This document shows, in pieces, positions 1 to 7,175 of a stretch of 15,660 nucleotides of DNA. The translations under genes were made by a program, and so were the position numbers. Under the pieces are notes generated by a model, which was given only the letters and a program-made list of their open reading frames with translations, ran no database searches and was not told where the DNA came from. This stretch comes from Campylobacteraceae bacterium (GTDB taxonomy: Bacteria; Campylobacterota; Campylobacteria; Campylobacterales; Sulfurovaceae): contig JALSQJ010000052.1 in NCBI GenBank assembly GCA_026985495.1, positions 1 to 15,660 of the forward strand, written 5' to 3'. How positions within the stretch are numbered: the stretch's first letter is position 1; every line of letters starts with the position of its first letter.

Positions 1-1
1 G

Positions 2-127
2 GTAAAAGTTGTAGGTGGTGACCATGCTATTAAAGGAGTAGTTATTCCTATTATTTGGACAGTTTATGCAGGAGCTGTTTTTGTGACATCAGGGTTAACC
101 TTCTCTTGGCTAATTAAGAGAGGTTAA
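2..127 (+). CDS. C-terminal fragment of an unidentified membrane protein
   Basis: An open frame enters from the left edge and runs 41 codons to a TAA at 125-127. Its last ~28 residues form one strongly hydrophobic stretch (IPIIWTVYAGAVFVTSGLTF) ending in the basic tail WLIKRG. That pattern fits the last transmembrane helix of an inner-membrane protein with a short positively charged cytoplasmic end. The start and most of the gene lie outside the window, so the family cannot be assigned. It is convergent with the hypothetical gene ending at 235. Confidence 0.55.
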   Translation, partial: VKVVGGDHAIKGVVIPIIWTVYAGAVFVTSGLTFSWLIKRG

Positions 128-199
128 TAATATAAGGATTGTATTATTTAAGATTATTTAGCCTACTTGACTAAGCTTGAAAAGGAATGAAATAAATGC

Positions 200-220
200 T
201 ACAAAAGTTTCATTTTTGTA
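200..220. terminator. weak AT-only hairpin between convergent genes
   Basis: TACAAAA at 200-206 and TTTTGTA at 214-220 form a perfect 7-bp dyad around a 7-nt loop. It lies between two genes that end toward each other (stops at 127 and 235). The stem has only one G:C pair and no strong U tract on either side, so a terminator role is a guess from position. Confidence 0.25.
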
Positions 221-234
221 ATATTATTGCTAAT

Positions 235-822
235 TTACAAATTAATTTGATTTAGACTTTGAGAGTTTTTAGTAATCATGTTTTTTATCTCTAAATTAGT
301 GTAAGTTTTATTGAGAGTATTTTCATTTAAAAGGTCAAATCGTATCTGTATGGTTAATTTAGTTAATGCTTTAGAGAGTTTTTCTTTATCATTATTAAGT
401 GTTCTATCTTTAGTAATATCTGATATAAGTTCTAAAAAAATATTATACTCATTTAAAACATCTGGAGATGAAAAAATAGAGAGCCTATGTGTTATAAATT
501 TTAATTTAGTAATATCATTGGAGACTAACTCCTCTTTGATTGATAACTCTTCTAATAAATCAAGTAGTCTCTCATAGGTATTTGTTTTTAAATCTAAAAA
601 TTTAATATTTTGTTCTTTTTCTATCTCAACTGCTGTTTGCTTATTGAGTAGTAGTGCTGTAATAAAAATAGTCGCAACTGTTCCTAAAATAATAAGCACA
701 ATCTCTTGGGTAAATGGTGTTGAATCGGTAACTTTATAAGCATAGCGTAGATAAAAATATCCTGCAACTAGTGTGAGAAAAGTTAAGATTAGATAGCTAA
801 ATTGTTTATTATTTATTGACAT
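235..822 (-). CDS. hypothetical two-helix membrane protein with cytoplasmic helical tail
   Basis: This 195-aa protein is of no family I recognise. Two hydrophobic segments are visible, at residues ~8-27 (YLILTFLTLVAGYFYLRYAY) and ~40-60 (EIVLIILGTVATIFITALLL). The remaining ~135 residues are charged and rich in Leu, Glu, Lys and Asn, consistent with a helical or coiled-coil domain on one side of the membrane. Start choice: the ATG at 820-822 is preceded by AAAGGA about 8 nt upstream. It lies 74 nt downstream of the chorismate mutase gene on the same strand, so it may be the last gene of that operon or have its own promoter. No catalytic motif is visible. A small membrane scaffold or sensor is possible but unsupported. 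Confidence 0.7.
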   Translation of the reverse strand: MSINNKQFSYLILTFLTLVAGYFYLRYAYKVTDSTPFTQEIVLIILGTVATIFITALLLNKQTAVEIEKEQNIKFLDLKTNTYERLLDLLEELSIKEELVSNDITKLKFITHRLSIFSSPDVLNEYNIFLELISDITKDRTLNNDKEKLSKALTKLTIQIRFDLLNENTLNKTYTNLEIKNMITKNSQSLNQINL

Positions 823-896
823 TAATAAATCCTTTTTTGTTTATTTCATTAGTATTGCCGAGGACGTATGGGAATAAGCCAACTATGTTTCTCATA

Positions 897-1196
897 TTAA
901 AATACTTTAGAGTTTCTAAACTCTGCAACCTCTGTCTCTACCATCTCATCTATTAGGCGTACAAAAATATCATTAATAAGATTGGGAGAGAGGTCAAGCT
1001 CTATTGCTTTTGTTCTTGCTCGTGCAACAACATCGGCAATACGTTCGTCAGACTTTATCTCCTCTACTGTTGTTTTAAACTTTGCAATCTGTTTGATATA
1101 GCTGTTACGAAGAGCAATCATCTCCACAATCATCTCATCTACTTTGTCAATCTCAACTCTAGCCTCTTCAAGAGTGCTACATTTTTTCATATCCAT
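897..1196 (-). CDS. chorismate mutase type II (AroQ/PchB-like)
   Basis: A 99-aa all-helical AroQ-fold protein that should convert chorismate to prephenate, the branch point to Phe and Tyr. By eye it aligns without gaps to Pseudomonas PchB (isochorismate pyruvate lyase with mutase activity). PchB catalytic residues Arg14, Arg31 and Lys42 match Arg13, Arg30 and Lys41 here. The DERIADVVARAR helix (50-61) supplies the usual Asp/Arg region. The PchB Gln90 position is Glu89, as in yeast chorismate mutase, where a Glu sits at the equivalent site. Length is normal for a free-standing domain; no prephenate dehydratase or dehydrogenase is fused. The ATG at 1194-1196 follows AAGGA, which overlaps the TAA of the upstream DHH gene, suggesting translational coupling. 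Mutase is the safer call over lyase because no siderophore genes are nearby. Confidence 0.85.
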   Translation of the reverse strand: MDMKKCSTLEEARVEIDKVDEMIVEMIALRNSYIKQIAKFKTTVEEIKSDERIADVVARARTKAIELDLSPNLINDIFVRLIDEMVETEVAEFRNSKVF

Positions 1197-1204
1197 AATT
1201 TTCC

Positions 1205-2254
1205 TTATTTCGTCTTTTCATAAATATATTCTTGAACAAAAGCTTTAATGTCGCTATAGACAAAAGAGTCTTTGTACTCTTTTATTTTACCACCACTTGC
1301 ATTAGGGTGACCTCCACCATTTCCAATCTCATCTGCCATTTTAGAGACATCTAGCTTATTGTTGGAGCGTAGAGAGAAGTTTCCTCTAAAACCAATATCC
1401 ATATAGAAGTCATAATCTGGGTTCTCTACTAAGAAAGTATTTCCCAATATAGAGGTATTTCCAAGACTGTATCCAAGCAGACCCTTATAGCCACGATACT
1501 CTATAGTTAGACGTTGTTTGTCATTGGTTAAAAGTTTGGTTAAAAATATAGCAGCTAGGTTATCTTTTGTATTGTCTTGCTTCTCAATAAAAAATTCTTT
1601 TTTAAGTTGGTGTAGGTCGTTGTCTAGTGCAATGTGAGCATTCTCTTTATCTACATATCTTTTCATGGACTCAATTAAAGATAGTTTTAAAGCTCTATCT
1701 TCATCAGGAAATAGGGTACGGTTAATCTCTCTTGCTCCACTTATCATACCTAATCCTACTTTTCCAAACTCAAATAGCTCGTCATCACTTATCCAAATAT
1801 CTATGGCATTAATCGCTTTTACAATTTGAGCATACTCTCCCTCTGCATCAAATGCATAGTGTTTTTGTAGCCAATCGTAAGTAATGAGTGTAGCAGAACG
1901 GTTGGTATCTAGCATATACCAGATGTACTGTTCAGCTGTTTTTGTTCCAGAACCATGGTGGTCAAGAAGTTGAATTTTAGCTCCTATACTCATGGCCTCT
2001 TCCTCTAACCATTTTGCCTCTTTTGGTGTAAGGTTTAGGTCGGTTACTAAAATAATATTTTCATCTTCATTCCCAAGAAACTTCTCGCGTTTAATATCTG
2101 TAATAATCTCTTCAAGACGTGCCTTTACTTCGAGTCCATAGTTAGCATTGTAAGATTTAAGTTTGTAGTTGTGTTGCTTGTTAAAACATTTATTTGTAAG
2201 GTATTGACAGCCATAGCCGTCAAGGTCTATGTGTGATAGGTGGTAGATGTTCAT
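1205..2254 (-). CDS. DHH-family phosphoesterase (NrnB-like, oligoribonuclease/cyclic-nucleotide phosphodiesterase type)
   Basis: A 349-aa cytoplasmic two-domain metal-dependent phosphoesterase. The DHH domain shows motif I HIDLDG (8-13; metal ligands H8, D10, D12), motif II VTDLN (Asp72), motif III LLDHHGSG (Asp98-His99-His100) and motif IV AIDIW (Asp152). The C-terminal DHHA1 domain carries GNGGGHPNASGG (311-322) for substrate binding. Such enzymes hydrolyse short oligoribonucleotides, pAp, or cyclic (di)nucleotides. The spacing resembles the NrnB-type group (COG2404, from memory) more than RecJ, which is much longer. The start overlaps the stop of the rrf2 gene as ATGA (2251-2254), and the stop overlaps the Shine-Dalgarno of the next gene. 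The trio is therefore probably one operon under Rrf2 control. The true substrate cannot be read from the sequence. Confidence 0.88.
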   Translation of the reverse strand: MNIYHLSHIDLDGYGCQYLTNKCFNKQHNYKLKSYNANYGLEVKARLEEIITDIKREKFLGNEDENIILVTDLNLTPKEAKWLEEEAMSIGAKIQLLDHHGSGTKTAEQYIWYMLDTNRSATLITYDWLQKHYAFDAEGEYAQIVKAINAIDIWISDDELFEFGKVGLGMISGAREINRTLFPDEDRALKLSLIESMKRYVDKENAHIALDNDLHQLKKEFFIEKQDNTKDNLAAIFLTKLLTNDKQRLTIEYRGYKGLLGYSLGNTSILGNTFLVENPDYDFYMDIGFRGNFSLRSNNKLDVSKMADEIGNGGGHPNASGGKIKEYKDSFVYSDIKAFVQEYIYEKTK

Positions 2255-2655
2255 GAGTTAAAAATATCCTCTAGGGTAAGTTCGTGTAGAAATGTATCTA
2301 TTTTATTTTGAAAGGTAACTAAAAATGGTGAAATTGTACATAAACCTATGGTTCCATTAGGGCAAGTAGTAGAGTATTGAGTACAGTCAAAGACAGCAGG
2401 AGTCTTTCCCTCTGCTGCAATAACAATAGTTGCAATAGAGATTTTAGAACTCTCTTTTATAAGAATAAAACCACCATGAGCCCCTTTTTTAGACTCTAGT
2501 ATCTCTTCTTTTGCAAGTCCTTGGAGAATTTTTGCTAAGAAACTTTTAGGAATAGATAGCTCTTTTGAGAGCTGTTCTGCACCTATTGGTTTGTCAGATT
2601 TTCGTATAATATCAAGAGCAAGTAGAGCGTATTCACTAGCACGAGTAAGTAACAT
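2251..2655 (-). CDS. Rrf2-family transcriptional regulator with three-cysteine cluster motif
   Basis: A 134-aa protein with an N-terminal winged helix-turn-helix (about residues 8-65; hallmark GAEQLSKELSIPKSFLAKIL, then KKGAHGGF) typical of IscR/NsrR/RsrR relatives. Cys91, Cys98 and Cys106 (spacing CX6CX7C) lie in the loop where Rrf2 proteins ligate an Fe-S cluster, so it probably senses redox state, NO or Fe-S status. The spacing differs from the CX5CX5C of IscR, so the cluster type is open. The ATG at 2653-2655 has AAGGA about 9 nt upstream. It is divergent from rpsO across 171 nt and overlaps the DHH gene by 4 nt, so autoregulation of the three-gene operon is likely. As I recall, Campylobacter jejuni also has an Rrf2 gene beside rpsO. 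Confidence 0.9.
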   Translation of the reverse strand: MLLTRASEYALLALDIIRKSDKPIGAEQLSKELSIPKSFLAKILQGLAKEEILESKKGAHGGFILIKESSKISIATIVIAAEGKTPAVFDCTQYSTTCPNGTIGLCTISPFLVTFQNKIDTFLHELTLEDIFNS

Positions 2656-2754
2656 TTTTGATTTATTCCTTATAGTTTATTCAATTATTCTAATTAAGAC
2701 TATTTTACTCTAATTTATATTAAGTTTAGATTTTATCTCTATTTAAAGATATAG

Positions 2755-2763
2755 TGCTAGAAT
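2755..2763 (+). promoter_or_regulatory. putative rpsO extended -10 promoter
   Basis: TGC-TAGAAT is an extended -10 element 64 nt upstream of the rpsO ATG; no convincing -35 is seen, which is usual for Campylobacterota. The predicted start near 2770 gives a leader of about 57 nt containing AGGAGG. On the opposite strand TAGAAT (2692 to 2687) is a weaker candidate -10 for the rrf2 operon. Confidence 0.4.
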
Positions 2764-2826
2764 TGCAGTTCAATTTTGAGGTGTGTAAACATTTTAAAAA
2801 ATTAAATTACCAATCAGGAGGTCATT

Positions 2827-3096
2827 ATGGCTTTAGATACGGCGAAGAAACAAGAGATCATTGCTAAATATTCAAGAGGTGAGAACGATACAGGTTCTAC
2901 AGAGATACAAGTAGCACTAATTACAGAAAGAATTAAATACTTAACTGAACACCTTAAAACAAATAAAAAAGATCACTCTTCAAGATTAGGTTTACTTAAA
3001 CTTGTTGGTCAAAGAAGAAGATTGATGAGATACTTGAAAAAAGTTGATTTAGCAAGATGGAATAGCATCAAAACAGATATGGGTATTAGAAACTAA
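2827..3096 (+). CDS. rpsO: 30S ribosomal protein S15
   Basis: An 89-aa protein of exactly the family's usual length. S15 binds 16S rRNA early in 30S assembly and contributes to an intersubunit bridge. Diagnostic segments include [17 protein letters not shown] (20-36), the basic helix with [11 protein letters not shown] (46-56), and [13 protein letters not shown] (60-72). The start is unambiguous: CAGGAGGTCATT precedes the ATG at 2827-2829. It is a single-gene unit closed by a terminator. Many bacteria autoregulate rpsO through the mRNA leader; the ~57-nt leader here shows no strong fold by eye, so that remains open. Confidence 0.98.
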   Translation: MALDTAKKQEIIAKYSRGENDTGSTEIQVALITERIKYLTEHLKTNKKDHSSRLGLLKLVGQRRRLMRYLKKVDLARWNSIKTDMGIRN

Positions 3097-3123
3097 TACT
3101 TTTTTAAAATAGAAAATTCTATT

Positions 3124-3168
3124 GTGGCTATTAAAGCCACTCACTCATTATATTAATAGCTTTTTTTT
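3124..3168 (+). terminator. rpsO intrinsic terminator with an overlapping alternative hairpin
   Basis: GCTATTAA (3127-3134) pairs perfectly with TTAATAGC (3153-3160), followed at once by eight T residues (3161-3168): an intrinsic terminator with an 18-nt loop. A second hairpin, GTGGCT (3124-3129) with AGCCAC (3135-3140) and a 5-nt loop, uses the same left arm, so the two folds exclude each other. Confidence 0.75.
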
Positions 3169-3198
3169 AACTCTATCTTTTCCCCAATATAGCATAAA

Positions 3199-3226
3199 TT
3201 TACCATAGTCTCAAATTCGCTATAAT
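3199..3226 (+). promoter_or_regulatory. cca promoter, predicted to start transcription at the ATG
   Basis: A perfect TATAAT lies at 3221-3226 with a weak -35 (TTTACC, 3199-3204) 16 nt upstream. Standard spacing puts +1 at 3233, which is the A of the cca start codon. No Shine-Dalgarno exists between the -10 and the ATG. Confidence 0.65.
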
Positions 3227-3232
3227 TACAAC

Positions 3233-4612
3233 ATGAAAATTCCAATAATTTTAAAAACTATCTCAAAAGAACTTAAAACCAAAAATGCTAAAGCCATCAT
3301 TGTCGGTGGGTCGGTGCGTGACCACTTTTTAGAACTTCCCATTAAAGATTATGATGTTGAGGTTTATGGTTTAGAGAGATTAGAAGAGTTAGAGACTATT
3401 TTAACTCAATATGGTTCGGTAAATTTGGTAGGTAAAAGTTTTGGGGTACTAAAGTTTACCTATGAGGGTGAGGAGTATGACTTCTCATTTCCACGAACAG
3501 AAGAGAAAGTGGGAGTAGGGCATAGAGGATTTAATGTAGAGGTTAATGGAGCATTAGCCTATGAAGAGGCTTCAAAACGGCGTGATTTTACCATTAATGC
3601 TTTGGGGTATGAGATAGAAAGTGAACTGTTTTTAGACCCTTTTGGTGGTTTGAAAGATATGGAGCAGAAAATAGTGCGTCATATAGACGATGATACCTTT
3701 GTAGAAGACCCTCTGCGTGTTTACCGAGCTGTGCAGTTTTGTGCGAGATTTGGCTACACCTTAGCCGATGAGACTTTTACTTTGTGTCAAAAGATGGTTA
3801 GCAATGGTATGTTAGAAGAGCTACCTAAAGAGCGTGTTTATCTGGAGTGGCAGAAGTTGTTGCTAAAATCGCCTAAACCCTCTATTGGTTTTGAGCTAAT
3901 GAGAGCGTTGGGGATTACCGAGCGTTATTTTCCAGAGCTTCATGCTCTAATTGATGTTCCTCAATCTCCCAAATGGCACCCAGAGGGTGATGTGTGGATT
4001 CACACGATGATGACAGTAGATGAGATGGCAAAACTGTTGTGTAATGATGAAAAGAAAAATTTAAAATTTATGTTCGCCATTCTTTGTCATGACTTAGGAA
4101 AAGCAACGCACACGAGCATAGAAGAAGATGGACGTATTCGAGCCATAGGGCATGAAAAAGCAGGGGTAGAGCCTACTAAATCGCTACTCTATAGATTAAC
4201 TGATGAGCATAATTTCATAGAGTCTATTTTACCTTTGGTGGAACATCATCTAAAACCTTCACAGTTCTACCAAGGAAAAGCCAAAAAGAGTGCCTTTAGA
4301 CGATTGGCAACAAAAGTAAACATTGAAGAGTTGGTAGTGGTAGCTAAAGCAGACTTTTTAGGGCGAACAACGAAAGCCTCTTTGGAAGGAATTTACCACG
4401 CAGGGGATTGGGTGTTAGATAGAGCCAAAGATTTAAAAGTTTCTAAAAAGCCACTAGAACCTTTAATTCAAGGTCGAGATTTAATTGCTTTGGGGCTAGA
4501 GCCATCACCTAAGTTTAAAGAGATTTTAGAGTTGGTTTACGAGAAGCAGTTAGATGGGGTTTTGGAGAGTAAGCAGGGTGCAATGGATTTTGTGAAAGAG
4601 AGATGTTTATGA
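3233..4612 (+). CDS. cca: tRNA nucleotidyltransferase (CCA-adding)/poly(A) polymerase family with HD domain
   Basis: A 459-aa class II nucleotidyltransferase that adds or repairs the 3' CCA end of tRNAs. Head domain: GGSVRD (25-30) and the catalytic acidic pair in KDYDVEVYG (Asp39, Asp41). Next come RRDFTINALGY (116-126), which binds the nucleotide, and EDPLRVYRAVQFCARF (158-173) of the neck. A C-terminal HD phosphohydrolase domain follows, with His248 and His256 (WHPEGDVWIHT), His285-Asp286 (CHDLGKA), EHH (336-338) and Asp373, giving a layout like the multifunctional Cca with phosphatase/phosphodiesterase activity. The basic motif and HD domain fit CCA addition, but pure poly(A) polymerase activity cannot be excluded by eye. 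The ATG has no ribosome-binding site and probably begins a leaderless mRNA. It is convergent with the kinase gene across 40 nt. Confidence 0.9.
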   Translation: MKIPIILKTISKELKTKNAKAIIVGGSVRDHFLELPIKDYDVEVYGLERLEELETILTQYGSVNLVGKSFGVLKFTYEGEEYDFSFPRTEEKVGVGHRGFNVEVNGALAYEEASKRRDFTINALGYEIESELFLDPFGGLKDMEQKIVRHIDDDTFVEDPLRVYRAVQFCARFGYTLADETFTLCQKMVSNGMLEELPKERVYLEWQKLLLKSPKPSIGFELMRALGITERYFPELHALIDVPQSPKWHPEGDVWIHTMMTVDEMAKLLCNDEKKNLKFMFAILCHDLGKATHTSIEEDGRIRAIGHEKAGVEPTKSLLYRLTDEHNFIESILPLVEHHLKPSQFYQGKAKKSAFRRLATKVNIEELVVVAKADFLGRTTKASLEGIYHAGDWVLDRAKDLKVSKKPLEPLIQGRDLIALGLEPSPKFKEILELVYEKQLDGVLESKQGAMDFVKERCL

Positions 4613-4652
4613 ACATAGTAATAAACTCCTTATTATTAAGTAGATTCAGCTC

Positions 4653-6584
4653 TTATAGAGACAAATCAATAGTAACCTTTGCCCCTACATCGGTATTGGT
4701 GATGGTTACTCTTCCATTCATGCTGTCCTCTACAATCATTTTTAATATATAAAGCCCTAAACCTGTACCATGTGTCTCTGATTTGGTAGTGAAGTAGGGG
4801 TTAAATATCTTTTTTAAGTTAGCTTTCTCTATACCTCCTCCATTATCTTCAATAGTGATATAGACTCTATTATTCTCTATAAAATCTTTTATAACTATTC
4901 TACCTTTACCAATATTAGTAATATTTTTTTGACACGCATAGATAGCGTTGTTAATAACAATAAGAAGTGACTGTAACAGTTCAGATTTTAGACCTACAAG
5001 AGCTATTTTTCTATTTTCATTATAGATAAGTTCAATATTAGTATGTTTAGAGAGTACTGATAGATTTTGAGCTTGGGAAACTATATCTGCAATATAAAAC
5101 TTCTCTTGTTTTTTATTAATAGAGAAAAAGCTTGTAAAGTCATTGATAGTTTTAGAGAGGTAAGCTGTTAACTCTTCAATCTCATTAAGATATTTATCTA
5201 TCTTTTCAGAATCTAATCTATTTTTTCTATGGTCTATATCTAAGCTAATAACAACACCATTAATAGCACTAAGAGGTTGTCTCCACTGATGAGCAATGAG
5301 TGAAATCATCTCACCCATAGAGGCTAGTTTATTTTGACGTATTAAAAGCTTCTCTTGTTGTATCTGCTCTTGATTGATAATTCTCATGTGATAGATAAGC
5401 ATTATAAGTGAGAATGAGATAAGAGGTAGCCAAAGGTATCCTATAGAGATATATATACCATCTCTATAAGCATCTATAAGCCATAAAGTTGTAACTATTG
5501 TAGTAGCAAAAAATAGAGTAATAATATATAGATAGGCTTTTTTTATAAAAAGAAGAAGAACTATAATTGAGAGTATAAAAGATATTATGATATTAATCTT
5601 TTTATATTTTTCTGGTTGAGTTAAAAAAGTGTTGCTTAATATATTGTCAATAGCAGTAGCATGAATTATACTATTGGAAACGCTATCTCCATTGGCAATA
5701 GTATAGGTTGGGTTAAGTCCTACCACCGATGAGCCAATAATAACAATTTTACCTTGAATCTCATTTTGAGGAATTTTACCTTGAAAAATATCAACTGCAG
5801 AAAATATTTTACTCTTTTTAGTTGAAAAATTGAGCAAAAGTGTATGGTTTCTGGTATCTATTTTAATATATTTGTCAAAACTTAAAAGTGTGGCAAGGGC
5901 AAAAGAGGGATAGGTATGTTCTCTATATCTCATAAAGAGAGGGGCTCTTCTAAAAATTCCATCACTATCTTCCCATGCGTTAATAAACCCAAAGTCATTA
6001 GCTTTATCTTGTATAGTTTTAGTATTACATAAAAGAGAGGGTGCTTGAAGTTGGCTCTCTATATCTGAAAAAACATCATCTTTATAGAGAAGATTTTGAC
6101 AATGTTTATTGGTATAGTTCTCATTACTAAAATAGGTAGAGAGTGTTGTTTTTGATTTTAAAATAGATTGGGCTAAAATTTTGTCATTATCTTTTAGCTC
6201 TTCTGGAATATCATGAAATTTTAAATCATAGTTAAAAAAATTTTTATAAAATTTTTGAATAGAAGTAATAGATACTCTATCCTCTTCAGGAAAAAGAATG
6301 TTTATTCCAATTGCAGAGGGATTCATATTATCTACTATATCAATAAGTTTTGCATCTAAAACTCTTGGCCAAGGCCATTGACCAAGTTGATATAGACTCT
6401 TCTCATCTATATCTATAATGACACTATAAGAGCCACTCTCCTGTTTTTGAATATTTTTAAATATAGAAGTTGTAAAATCATAAGATTTATAGTCAAATTT
6501 TTTTATACTTTCGCTATTATAAAAATATAGGTGAAGTAGAAATGAGAGAGCAACAATACCTATATATCTGTTAATCTGTATCAT
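4653..6584 (-). CDS. CHASE2-domain membrane sensor histidine kinase
   Basis: A 643-aa kinase. A TM helix at ~7-22 is followed by a ~300-residue periplasmic CHASE2 domain: IIDIDEKSLYQLGQWPWPR (56-74), FGFINAWEDSDGIFRRAPL (198-216), GKIVIIGSSVVGL (278-290). Three TM helices (~329-347, 351-370, 377-399) lead to a short coiled linker, then a dimerisation/phosphotransfer helix with AHQWRQPL (431-438, phospho-acceptor His432). The ATP-binding domain has its N box NNAIYAC (545-551), G1 DNGGGIE (580-586), F box FNPYFTTK (594-601) and G2 GTGLGLYIL (606-614), so every catalytic box is intact. It should autophosphorylate in response to a periplasmic signal and pass phosphate to an unlinked response regulator, since none is adjacent. 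It is the last gene of the FecR-OmpA operon, 3 nt after the lipoprotein stop, which suggests those proteins shape or provide its input. Confidence 0.92.
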   Translation of the reverse strand: MIQINRYIGIVALSFLLHLYFYNSESIKKFDYKSYDFTTSIFKNIQKQESGSYSVIIDIDEKSLYQLGQWPWPRVLDAKLIDIVDNMNPSAIGINILFPEEDRVSITSIQKFYKNFFNYDLKFHDIPEELKDNDKILAQSILKSKTTLSTYFSNENYTNKHCQNLLYKDDVFSDIESQLQAPSLLCNTKTIQDKANDFGFINAWEDSDGIFRRAPLFMRYREHTYPSFALATLLSFDKYIKIDTRNHTLLLNFSTKKSKIFSAVDIFQGKIPQNEIQGKIVIIGSSVVGLNPTYTIANGDSVSNSIIHATAIDNILSNTFLTQPEKYKKINIIISFILSIIVLLLFIKKAYLYIITLFFATTIVTTLWLIDAYRDGIYISIGYLWLPLISFSLIMLIYHMRIINQEQIQQEKLLIRQNKLASMGEMISLIAHQWRQPLSAINGVVISLDIDHRKNRLDSEKIDKYLNEIEELTAYLSKTINDFTSFFSINKKQEKFYIADIVSQAQNLSVLSKHTNIELIYNENRKIALVGLKSELLQSLLIVINNAIYACQKNITNIGKGRIVIKDFIENNRVYITIEDNGGGIEKANLKKIFNPYFTTKSETHGTGLGLYILKMIVEDSMNGRVTITNTDVGAKVTIDLSL

Positions 6585-6587
6585 ATA

Positions 6588-7175
6588 TTACTTTATAAAA
6601 ATCTCAACATTTCTATTTTTGGCTTCATCAACATTATCTGATGTTTTTACAAATAAATCATTCTCTCCATAACCTTTAGCTTTCATAGATAGTGTTTTTA
6701 GACCAGTTTTTTCAATAAGGGATTTGACATATTTACTACGTTTAAGTGAAACTTTTGCATTAATGGTATCTGAACCAACTGTATCGGTATGTCCAATAAT
6801 ATCAACCATACAAGGAGAACGCTCTTTAATACTATTTAGTGCTTTTTTAAAAATCTCTTTAGATTCATCGGTCAATTCTGTTGAACCTTTTTTAAAGTAT
6901 AATCTATAGGAGATAGGTTTTTTAGGAGCAGAGCTAATAACTTTTCCAAAGCGATTTTGTAACTCATCTGGAGACATCTTTTTTACTGCACTAGGTGCTT
7001 TGTTACTATCTTTTAACTCTACATAACTTCCTATTTTATCTACTTTACTACTCCCTTTTTGTGTTGAAACAATAATGCTACTATTTGGTTTTCCACTATC
7101 AAGTAGAACAACAGTTGTTTTTGAACAACCAATAGATAGTATTGCAAGGATAGATAGGTGTATATATTTTTTCAT
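6588..7175 (-). CDS. OmpA-family peptidoglycan-binding lipoprotein
   Basis: A 195-aa protein with an N-terminal lipoprotein signal (residues 1-16, LSIGC with Cys17 as the lipidation site; the -3 residue is Ser, slightly off consensus). A variable, Lys/Ser-rich spacer (18-85) precedes a C-terminal OmpA-like domain (~88-195). The domain shows YFKKGSTEL, GHTDTVGSDTINAKVSLKRS (128-147), KGYGENDL (167-174) and NRNVEIF (187-193). Asp131 and Arg146, 15 residues apart, match the Asp/Arg pair that binds diaminopimelate in OmpA domains (D271/R286 in Acinetobacter OmpA). It probably sits in the outer membrane and grips the cell wall. Its ATG shares one base with the stop of the FecR gene (TAATG), and its stop is 3 nt from the kinase start, so the three are co-translated. 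Confidence 0.88.
   Translation of the reverse strand: MKKYIHLSILAILSIGCSKTTVVLLDSGKPNSSIIVSTQKGSSKVDKIGSYVELKDSNKAPSAVKKMSPDELQNRFGKVISSAPKKPISYRLYFKKGSTELTDESKEIFKKALNSIKERSPCMVDIIGHTDTVGSDTINAKVSLKRSKYVKSLIEKTGLKTLSMKAKGYGENDLFVKTSDNVDEAKNRNVEIFIK

Noticed and set aside
2693..2714. Imperfect dyad (ATTAAGAC ... CTCTAAT) upstream of rrf2 as an operator
   Set aside because: The arms match only if one base is skipped, which a symmetric dimer would not tolerate. In such AT-rich DNA this arises by chance, so it is not listed as a site.
4609..4752. Small + strand ORF (47 codons) whose ATG overlaps the cca stop as ATGA
   Set aside because: The overlap looks like coupling, but most of it lies antisense to the conserved ATP-binding end of the kinase, and the translation has no recognisable features.
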